From assembly GCA_002314055.1 (NCBI GenBank), contig DCBP01000029.1:1-8029 (forward strand): 8,029 nt of DNA. The letters are read 5' to 3'. Below the pieces are notes generated by a model. The model did no database searches. It saw nothing but the letters and a program-made list of their open reading frames with translations, and was not told where the DNA came from. This document shows positions 1 to 4,352 of the stretch, one piece after another; the first letter of the stretch is position 1, and each line of letters starts with the position of its first letter. The stretch is from Prevotella sp. UBA1104 (GTDB lineage: Bacteria; Bacteroidota; Bacteroidia; Bacteroidales; Bacteroidaceae). The position numbers were made by a program, and so were the translations under genes.

Positions 1-20
1 ACCCAAAACAAAATCATTGA
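1..20 (+). repeat. Linker inverted repeat shared by left hsdS and complete hsdS (pairs with 2429-2448)
   Basis: Positions 4-20 (CAAAACAAAATCATTGA) match 2429-2445 exactly in inverse orientation. Extending to the window edge gives 19 of 20 matches, so the repeat may be longer outside. It encodes TQNKII(D/E) in the central spacer. A crossover here would invert about 2.44 kb and exchange the N-terminal halves of the two hsdS genes relative to the cassette block. Confidence 0.7.
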
Positions 21-657
21 CAAGTTGCAGTCCTTAATCAAGGGACTAAATGACACATTATATGCTCAACATGGTAACGAAGTAATGACTTCTTTTGCAG
101 AACTTGGTACTCCATATTCTGGACTATCAGGAAAGTCTGCACAAGATTTTGGTTCAGGTAAACCTTTCATAACTTATCTGAATGTGTATTCAAACAATAT
201 CATCAATGAAAATGATTTTCAATATGTGGCAATCAAAGATGGTGAGAAACAGAATATTGTCGAATATGGTGATGTCTTATTCACCATGTCATCGGAAACA
301 CCAAATGAAGTTGGTATCGGTTCTGTATTTCTTGGCAAAGAAAAAGTGTATCTGAATAGTTTCTGTTTTGGTATTCATATCACAAATAAGGAAGTGGCTT
401 TTCCTCCGTATCTGTCTTACTACGTTTCTTCAACAGCATTCCGAAAGTTTATCTATCCTTATGCACAAGGAAGTACGAGATTCAACCTGTGTAAGGCTGA
501 CTTTGAGAAGGCAAGTATTAAACTACCAACCTTAGAAAATCAAAAACGAATATACTCTATACTGGGTCATATAGACTGCAAAATAGAAACAGAGAGGCTA
601 TTGCTTGCCCTCTATAATTCTCAAAAACAGTATCTGCTTCGCCAAATGTTCATATAA
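1..657 (+). CDS. hsdS: Type I R-M specificity subunit HsdS, C-terminal half (5' end outside window; segment A)
   Basis: The frame is open to the left edge. It begins with TQNKIIDKLQSLIKGL, which matches the central linker of the complete HsdS in this window (ATQNKIIEDLKKLKSAII), so an N-terminal TRD and start codon should lie to the left. After the linker come about 150 residues of a second TRD, ending in the usual QGSTRFNLCKADFEKASIKLPT pattern. A helical C-terminal spacer follows (NQKRIYSILGHIDCKIETE), with the tail QKQYLLRQMFI. In the family, HsdS binds one half of a bipartite DNA target with each TRD and docks two HsdM through the spacer helices. The TRD differs from the other three here. 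The gene faces away from the hsdRM operon and converges on segment B, sharing 8 bp. It could be a second expressed hsdS or a donor; which one depends on the missing 5' end. Confidence 0.88.
   Translation, partial: TQNKIIDKLQSLIKGLNDTLYAQHGNEVMTSFAELGTPYSGLSGKSAQDFGSGKPFITYLNVYSNNIINENDFQYVAIKDGEKQNIVEYGDVLFTMSSETPNEVGIGSVFLGKEKVYLNSFCFGIHITNKEVAFPPYLSYYVSSTAFRKFIYPYAQGSTRFNLCKADFEKASIKLPTLENQKRIYSILGHIDCKIETERLLLALYNSQKQYLLRQMFI
31..49 (+). repeat. 19-bp inverted repeat, copy in segment A (pairs with 1183-1201)
   Basis: The sequence TCCTTAATCAAGGGACTAA encodes SLIKGL plus part of the next codon in segment A. It is found exactly, in inverse orientation, at 1183-1201, where it begins segment B. 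It contains the imperfect dyad CCTT-AATC-AAGG. The flanks differ on both sides. The position, exactly between the linker and the variable TRD, fits a crossover site for site-specific inversion. Confidence 0.8.
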
Positions 658-670
658 ACATCTGGCGAAG
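637..670. repeat. Imperfect palindrome at the A/B tail-to-tail junction
   Basis: The two 17-nt arms start with CTTCGCCA and its complement TGGCGAAG and match at 15 of 17 positions. Weaker similarity extends outward through the codons for QKQYLL. It exists because the two convergent genes encode the same tail (LRQMFI) on opposite strands and overlap by 8 bp at their stops. As RNA it could fold and act as a bidirectional terminator, but there is no U-run, so that is only a possibility. Confidence 0.75.
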
Positions 671-1201
671 TAAATATTGTTTCTGTCCCTGATATAGGCT
701 TAATACACGATTACTAATTTCAATTTTAGCTTGAATCCTATCAAGTAGCATTGCCTTCTGTTCTTGTTCAAAAATGGAAGGCAATGTTATTTCTAACTTC
801 TCTAATGGAGTGCGTACAATTTGTGGTTGTCCTGACCCTGAAATTATACTATTGAAGTTATACGCAGAAAGATAATGGTACAAATATCTCTTGCACACCT
901 TGTTTGGATGTTCATCTGTGTTTATCACCATCGCATTTCCTGTTATCCACGACATGGGTTTGGTGTAATTTACCATACCGCAAGTATTACCACGGCAAGT
1001 TATACAGATTTGTTCTGTCTTATGGTTATATTCTTTATATTTACCAATAATGCCATTTGCTCCATATACAAGAAAACCATCTTCCGTTAATTCTGTTGAA
1101 GATATAGTCTGAGGCTGATATATTTGTGCAATCTCACCCAAATGTACAATGTTGCCATTCTCTATTTGTATAAGCCTAACTCTTAGTCCCTTGATTAAGG
1201 A
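650..1201 (-). CDS. Silent HsdS C-terminal cassette (segment B; no start, no first TRD)
   Basis: The reading frame gives about 183 residues recognisable as HsdS. It starts with SLIKGL, the same linker residues as in segment A, continues through one TRD (YGANGIIGKYKEY, then SGSGQPQIVRTPLEKLEITLPS), and ends in a spacer helix and QKQYLLRQMFI with a TGA stop. The frame stays open up to about 1312, but residues upstream of SLIKGL do not resemble HsdS. The only track-length start there is a TTG without a Shine-Dalgarno sequence. There is no N-terminal TRD, so the segment cannot make a normal HsdS by itself. The exact 19-bp repeat shared with segment A lies at its 5' border, which is what a recombination donor would need. 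I infer an unexpressed alternative second TRD. An independently made half-subunit that dimerises (half-HsdS proteins can do this in some systems) is possible but unsupported by start signals. Confidence 0.8.
   Translation of the reverse strand, partial: SLIKGLRVRLIQIENGNIVHLGEIAQIYQPQTISSTELTEDGFLVYGANGIIGKYKEYNHKTEQICITCRGNTCGMVNYTKPMSWITGNAMVINTDEHPNKVCKRYLYHYLSAYNFNSIISGSGQPQIVRTPLEKLEITLPSIFEQEQKAMLLDRIQAKIEISNRVLSLYQGQKQYLLRQMFI
1183..1201 (-). repeat. 19-bp inverted repeat, copy at the 5' border of segment B
   Basis: The reverse complement is identical over 19 bp to 31-49. Recombination between the two copies would invert 31-1201 (1,171 bp). This would put B's TRD in frame behind the upstream half of the left hsdS gene and store A's TRD in B's place. 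The frame is kept because both copies are read as TCC TTA ATC AAG GGA CTA. Confidence 0.8.
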
Positions 1202-1805
1202 TTTTGAAGTTCGTAGGTCTGCGATTATTGAAATTGAATATACGCCTAATACTAAAACCACTTCGCATATAGGCAATGTCATTGAGCAGATTTCTAAGCG
1301 TAATAAAAACAATGCGATTCAAAACGTCTTGTCGGTTAGCAATCGTCAAGGGTTCATAAAGCAGAGTGATCAATTTGAAAATAGAAATGTTGCAAGCGAA
1401 GATACTTCTAACTACAAAATCGTAGAAAAGAACGACTTTGCCTTTAATCCTGCACGAATAAACGTTGGTTCTATTGCTCGCCTGACAACTTTTGAAAAAG
1501 GCATCGTTAGTCCTATGTATATTTGCTTCCGAACCCAAGAAAACGTAGCACCTGAATACATTGATTTCTTTTTTGAATCGAAGCATTTCTATTGTGAAAT
1601 ACAAAAGAGATTGGAGGGAAGTGTTAGACAATGCTTGTCTTTTGAAGGACTATGTAATATACCTTTTTCTCTTCCCTCTCTTGAAATGCAGCAACGAATA
1701 GGAAAGCGCCTATTCACATTGGGGCAGAAGATAAAAACGGAAACAGATTTATTAGAACTATTGAACAAGCAAAAGCAATATCTGCTTCGCCAGATGTTTA
1801 TATAA
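1191..1805 (+). CDS. Silent HsdS C-terminal cassette (segment C; no start, no first TRD)
   Basis: The HsdS-like part is about 204 residues. It opens with LIKDFEVRRSAIIE, which aligns codon for codon with IIEDLKKLKSAIIE of the complete HsdS linker. One TRD follows (HIGNVIEQISKR, NDFAFNPARINVGSIAR, EGSVRQCLSFEGLCNIPFSLPS), then a spacer (MQQRIGKRLFTLGQKIKTETD) and KQKQYLLRQMFI. The frame can be extended to an ATG at 1149, but those extra residues are the antisense of segment B's start. No Shine-Dalgarno sequence precedes that ATG, so I do not take it as a start. The segment is divergent from B and convergent with hsdS, overlapping the hsdS stop by 8 bp. A 17-bp exact inverted repeat with hsdS lies just inside the linker. 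I read it as the stored alternative second TRD for hsdS. Confidence 0.8.
   Translation: MIKDFEVRRSAIIEIEYTPNTKTTSHIGNVIEQISKRNKNNAIQNVLSVSNRQGFIKQSDQFENRNVASEDTSNYKIVEKNDFAFNPARINVGSIARLTTFEKGIVSPMYICFRTQENVAPEYIDFFFESKHFYCEIQKRLEGSVRQCLSFEGLCNIPFSLPSLEMQQRIGKRLFTLGQKIKTETDLLELLNKQKQYLLRQMFI
1217..1233 (+). repeat. 17-bp inverted repeat, copy in segment C (pairs with 2394-2410)
   Basis: GTCTGCGATTATTGAAA encodes the linker residues SAIIE of segment C and matches, inverted and exactly, the linker of the complete hsdS. Similarity continues weakly upstream (AGGATTT(T)GAAG), so the copies look like remnants of one linker. Inversion between them would invert 1217-2410 (1,194 bp) and swap the second TRD of hsdS with that of C in frame. 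Confidence 0.78.
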
Positions 1806-1815
1806 ACATTTGGCG
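1788..1815. repeat. Palindrome at the C/hsdS tail-to-tail junction
   Basis: A 16-bp perfect palindrome, ATGTTTATATAAACAT (1794-1809), is flanked by CGCCAG and TTGGCG. This gives 28 bp with one mismatch per arm. It encodes the MFI-stop ends of segment C and hsdS on opposite strands. It is the counterpart of the palindrome at 637-670. A terminator or simple gene overlap are both compatible. Confidence 0.8.
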
Positions 1816-3012
1816 GAGCAGGTGCTGCTTCTGTAAAGTATATAATGCACAGAGCGACATATTGTTTTCAAGAGCAGAATCCACCGATGTTAGCATCTTT
1901 ACACAAGTATCCTTGATGGGGGCATTAGGGATTGAAAATGACATGTTTAGTATATCTTCTCCGTTCAAATTTGCAATTGCACCATTACCACCTTGCAAAG
2001 AGTTCCAAATATATCTACGGTATTTGTTTGTTTGAAACAACCATTTTACAATCGGTTCTTTAGAACGGTATATACCGCAAAATGCCCCAACGGTTATAGG
2101 TGAATGACAATTGCCGTCATAGAAAGAAGATTTGCCAACCAAAGAAGAACTTCCGTTTGCCATACAGATAACAATATCTCCATTTTGTAATTGCTGTTCT
2201 GCTGACATTTGCTTATTAACGAATACAACATTGTTATTGTAATCAAGCAAACTTCCATTAACAATATTGTTTGAGCGCATAACAAGTGTGCCACCATGTT
2301 CAACAACATCGTTACTGCTATAAGTTAATCCACGAATATATGATCCAACATTATCCAATTGTAGTCTTTCTGAATGTTTATCATCAAATACATTTTCAAT
2401 AATCGCAGACTTTAGTTTCTTCAAATCCTCAATGATTTTGTTTTGAGTTGCGATGCGCTCGTCAAGCAAGGAGATAAACTTGCCTATTTTCTTTTGTTCT
2501 TGTAAACAAGGTCTTTTGTTAGGCAACAATTCAAAGGATGACTTAGAGATAATAGGAACAGCTTGAACGGCAATAGATGATAAATAACGAGGAAATGCAC
2601 TTTGTATTGCATAATATACAAACTCATTGTCGTTATTGTCATTGACCACAATGGAATTTATTTGCTGATTCGTTGACATTTCTTTTGTAGCCATTCCTGT
2701 TTTACCAATAGTAGAACCTATGCAAGTTACAAGAACGCTACCTTTAGGCAATGGTCTTGTTTTAGAAAAACCTATGGCAGACAACATGGTCTTTGTCTCT
2801 GCAACAGATTTTGTTGTGCCTAAATCAGCAGGAGAAGCCCAAAGATATGTTCCATTTTCGTAATTCTCAATATCTTTAGTAGGAGGAGTGTTGCCTGTTA
2901 CAACTTTCCCGTAATCCTCTAACTTGCACTTCTCCCACTCCCCCTGAAACTCAGGAAATCTGAGATTTGGGACATTGAGTTTCTTATGTTCGTTATTTAT
3001 TGTCGTTGTCAT
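1798..3012 (-). CDS. hsdS: Type I R-M specificity subunit HsdS (complete, presumably expressed copy)
   Basis: This 404-residue protein has the normal HsdS length and order. TRD1 spans about residues 28-165 (GEWEKCKLEDYGKVVTGNTPP and onward). The central spacer is at about 168-210 (QEQKKIGKFISLLDERIATQNKIIEDLKKLKSAIIENVF). TRD2 spans about 217-360, ending QGGNGAIANLNGEDILNMSFSIPN. The C-terminal spacer ends QKQHLLRQMFI. HsdS reads the bipartite target and assembles HsdM and HsdR into the methylase or restriction complex in the cytoplasm. The ATG is preceded by AAGGA with a 6-nt spacer, and NVPNLRFPEF near the start is the usual HsdS N-terminus. It lies downstream of hsdR, hsdM and the DUF1016 gene on the same strand but is separated by a 209-nt repeat-bearing gap. 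TRD2 and tail are the exchangeable part, bounded by the 17-bp repeat at 2394-2410. Its tail DNA is slightly diverged from the three other copies. Confidence 0.93.
   Translation of the reverse strand: MTTTINNEHKKLNVPNLRFPEFQGEWEKCKLEDYGKVVTGNTPPTKDIENYENGTYLWASPADLGTTKSVAETKTMLSAIGFSKTRPLPKGSVLVTCIGSTIGKTGMATKEMSTNQQINSIVVNDNNDNEFVYYAIQSAFPRYLSSIAVQAVPIISKSSFELLPNKRPCLQEQKKIGKFISLLDERIATQNKIIEDLKKLKSAIIENVFDDKHSERLQLDNVGSYIRGLTYSSNDVVEHGGTLVMRSNNIVNGSLLDYNNNVVFVNKQMSAEQQLQNGDIVICMANGSSSLVGKSSFYDGNCHSPITVGAFCGIYRSKEPIVKWLFQTNKYRRYIWNSLQGGNGAIANLNGEDILNMSFSIPNAPIKDTCVKMLTSVDSALENNMSLCALYTLQKQHLLRQMFI
2394..2410 (-). repeat. 17-bp inverted repeat, copy in the hsdS central linker
   Basis: The minus-strand sequence equals GTCTGCGATTATTGAAA at 1217-1233 and encodes SAIIE, at residues of about 202-206 of HsdS. 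It lies at the boundary between the central spacer and TRD2, the expected joint for TRD2 exchange. Confidence 0.78.
2429..2448 (-). repeat. Linker inverted repeat, copy in complete hsdS
   Basis: The minus strand reads the codons for TQNKII of HsdS and matches window positions 1-20 with one mismatch (ACT versus ACC, both Thr). See the partner entry for the predicted effect. Simple conservation of the spacer between two hsdS genes is an alternative to a functional site. Confidence 0.7.
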
Positions 3013-3018
3013 TTTTAA

Positions 3019-3023
3019 TCCTT
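3019..3023 (-). promoter_or_regulatory. Ribosome binding site of hsdS
   Basis: On the minus strand this is AAGGA, followed by six nucleotides (TTAAAA) and the ATG at 3012. It fixes the hsdS start. No upstream in-frame start competes. Confidence 0.7.
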
Positions 3024-3047
3024 AATTTAAGTTCACCAACAATGGCT

Positions 3048-3080
3048 CAGTTACATGCCAGTTACATCGTAGTTACATGC
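3048..3080. repeat. Three tandem 11-bp iterons upstream of hsdS
   Basis: Units at 3048, 3059 and 3070 read CAGTTACATGC, CAGTTACATCG and TAGTTACATGC. TTACAT recurs at exact 11-bp spacing (3051, 3062, 3073). This is about one helical turn, so a protein could bind all units on one face. In the hsdS transcript each unit contains ATGTAA, a start codon directly followed by a stop. Confidence 0.8.
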
Positions 3081-3090
3081 CTCCTTCCCT

Positions 3091-3096
3091 ATTATA
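3091..3096 (-). promoter_or_regulatory. Possible -10-like TATAAT between the iteron clusters
   Basis: An exact TATAAT on the minus strand lies between the two iteron clusters, with no convincing -35. Bacteroidetes primary promoters use TAnnTTTG rather than TATAAT, and no good match to that is seen in this gap. A start near 3084 would place three iterons in the leader. Weak call. Confidence 0.2.
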
Positions 3097-3136
3097 GAAG
3101 GGATTATGGGTGCTTCCTGTACATTTCAGAGCCTTT

Positions 3137-3158
3137 CAGTTACATGCCAGTTACATGG
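3137..3158. repeat. Second cluster of two 11-bp iterons upstream of hsdS
   Basis: Units at 3137 and 3148 read CAGTTACATGC and CAGTTACATGG, again 11 bp apart. The 20 bases from 3137 repeat those from 3048 exactly. A degenerate TGTACAT at 3118-3124 lies between the clusters. Confidence 0.8.
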
Positions 3159-3192
3159 TTTTATTCGTCCACTACTTGGCAAACAAATTCTT

Positions 3193-3205
3193 CCACAAGT
3201 TGTGG
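3193..3205. promoter_or_regulatory. 13-bp palindrome just after the DUF1016 gene
   Basis: CCACAAGTTGTGG is a perfect 6+1+6 inverted repeat lying 16 nt beyond the DUF1016 stop, in the gap before hsdS. It could be an operator or a small hairpin. There is no U-run downstream, so a canonical intrinsic terminator is not supported. Confidence 0.3.
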
Positions 3206-3221
3206 CAGATTTCAAACATTC

Positions 3222-4319
3222 TTATTCTTCTTTCTCAGAGGCTTCCTGCTTAATTTCAAGCAGTGTCCGTTCATAAACCTCTTGCAACTGATAACTTGCC
3301 ACGCCTAAAGGAGTGGTGATGCCACGCAGAGACCATTCCACAACAGACGAATCTTTGTCCTTGCAAAGAAGAATACCAATGCTTGGATTGTCTCCATCAC
3401 CTCTAAGCAACTCGTCAGCAGCCGAAACGTAGAAATTCAGTTTGCCGATGAACTCTGGCATAAAGTCCACGATTTTCAGTTCTACCACCACATAGCATTT
3501 CAGCCGAGTATGATAGAAAACCATGTCGGGGAAGTAAGACTTGCCACTTGGAGTATCAAGTTCCATCTGCCGACCTACATACGCAAAGCCCTTACCCAGT
3601 TCCAAGAGGAAACGAGTAATGTTGGTGGCTAACTTGTTCTCCAGGTCCATTTCGCTGAACTTGCTTGGCAATGAGAAGAAATCCAACTTGTAAGGGTCTT
3701 TTATAATCTCTGTTGCCAATTCGTTTTGAGGTTGTGGCAATGTAACATCAAAGTTATTCAATGCCTTGCCAGTATGCTCGTATAGTTGAGCCTTAACCAC
3801 ATTCTCCAACTCGGTACGGCTCATGTTGCCTTCAATGACCTTGTTGAGATAAAACAAGGCTGCATTTATCGTGTCGCACTTGGAAACAATAACCGTTTGG
3901 TGTCTCCAAGGTACACAAAGCAGGATTTCTGGCATTTTCACAGAGGAATTTTCCACTTCTTGTAATTTTCTACCAGCTTGGTAGAAAAATTCAGTTTGAG
4001 AAGAATAGAATACAAACCACTTCTTTATGTTATATAGGTTAGCCATAGAAAATCCCTCTGCCCGAGGAAATTCCGCACGCAAATCAAGGCTCAACCGTTT
4101 CATGAAGTTTGCACCCCACTTATATTGTTTCTGCTTCTCACAAATATCCTCGCCCAAACTCCAGTAGAATTTGAGCATTTCCGTATTCACTTTGACAGCA
4201 GCTTTGAGTTGTGCCATACGGAAGCGTTTCTTCAAGTCAGACAACCACTTGATATAGTTCTTGTCTGCCATGAAGGAGTCGCTATTCACAAACTGCGGTA
4301 TGTTGTTCTTTTCTGCCAT
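3222..4319 (-). CDS. DUF1016/YhcG-family PD-(D/E)XK nuclease domain protein in the R-M operon
   Basis: This is a 365-residue soluble protein. Residues of about 22-180 form the helical DUF1016 N-terminal region (YIKWLSDLKKRFRMAQLKAAVKVN; RAEFPRAEGFSMANLYNIKKWF). Residues of about 205-345 form a PD-(D/E)XK nuclease fold. Visible candidate catalytic residues are D265 in SYFPDMVFYH and E280/K282 in YVVVELK, with an upstream acidic helix residue near E227. The catalytic triad therefore looks intact. Proteins of this family often travel inside type I R-M operons of Bacteroidetes, but their role is not settled, so I assign no reaction beyond possible DNA cleavage. The start at 4319 gives the full N-terminal region. 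The best SD-like sequence, AGGGG, ends only about 2 nt before the ATG, which is closer than usual. It follows hsdM by 33 nt and is probably cotranscribed with it. No signal peptide or membrane segment is apparent. Confidence 0.9.
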   Translation of the reverse strand: MAEKNNIPQFVNSDSFMADKNYIKWLSDLKKRFRMAQLKAAVKVNTEMLKFYWSLGEDICEKQKQYKWGANFMKRLSLDLRAEFPRAEGFSMANLYNIKKWFVFYSSQTEFFYQAGRKLQEVENSSVKMPEILLCVPWRHQTVIVSKCDTINAALFYLNKVIEGNMSRTELENVVKAQLYEHTGKALNNFDVTLPQPQNELATEIIKDPYKLDFFSLPSKFSEMDLENKLATNITRFLLELGKGFAYVGRQMELDTPSGKSYFPDMVFYHTRLKCYVVVELKIVDFMPEFIGKLNFYVSAADELLRGDGDNPSIGILLCKDKDSSVVEWSLRGITTPLGVASYQLQEVYERTLLEIKQEASEKEE

Positions 4320-4352
4320 AACCCCTAATCACTAATCCTTAATACGTAACAC

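Larger units (their letters stand above)
3013..3221. other. 209-nt intergenic region between DUF1016 gene and hsdS
   Basis: This is the only sizeable non-coding gap in the window. In transcription order (right to left) it holds the CCACAA-G-TTGTGG palindrome, two 11-bp iterons, a TATAAT, three more iterons and the hsdS ribosome site. Frames across it are not protein-like. The arrangement suggests separate control of hsdS relative to hsdR and hsdM. That is inference. Confidence 0.6.

Noticed and set aside
875..1090. Plus-strand frame of 71 codons inside segment B
   Set aside because: Antisense shadow of a clear HsdS TRD, with no ribosome site and no protein-like pattern.
1149..1190. ATG at 1149 as the start of a free-standing half-HsdS protein (segment C)
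   Set aside because: No Shine-Dalgarno sequence is seen upstream, and the first 14 codons are the antisense of segment B's TRD start, so they are unlikely to be an evolved N-terminus.
1176..1631. Minus-strand frame of 151 codons opposite segment C
   Set aside because: Opposes an HsdS TRD with recognisable family patterns, has no start signals and does not resemble a known family.
3083..3101. Possible hairpin CCTTC/GAAGG in the hsdS leader
   Set aside because: Only five base pairs around a nine-base loop and no U-run. Too weak for a terminator call.
3048..3158. CRISPR array
   Set aside because: The units are only 11 bp and tandem without spacers, so this is an iteron-like repeat, not a CRISPR.
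3000..3308. Plus-strand frame of 102 codons across the DUF1016-hsdS gap
   Set aside because: It spans the iteron repeats and overlaps the end of the DUF1016 gene in antisense. It has no family pattern or ribosome site.
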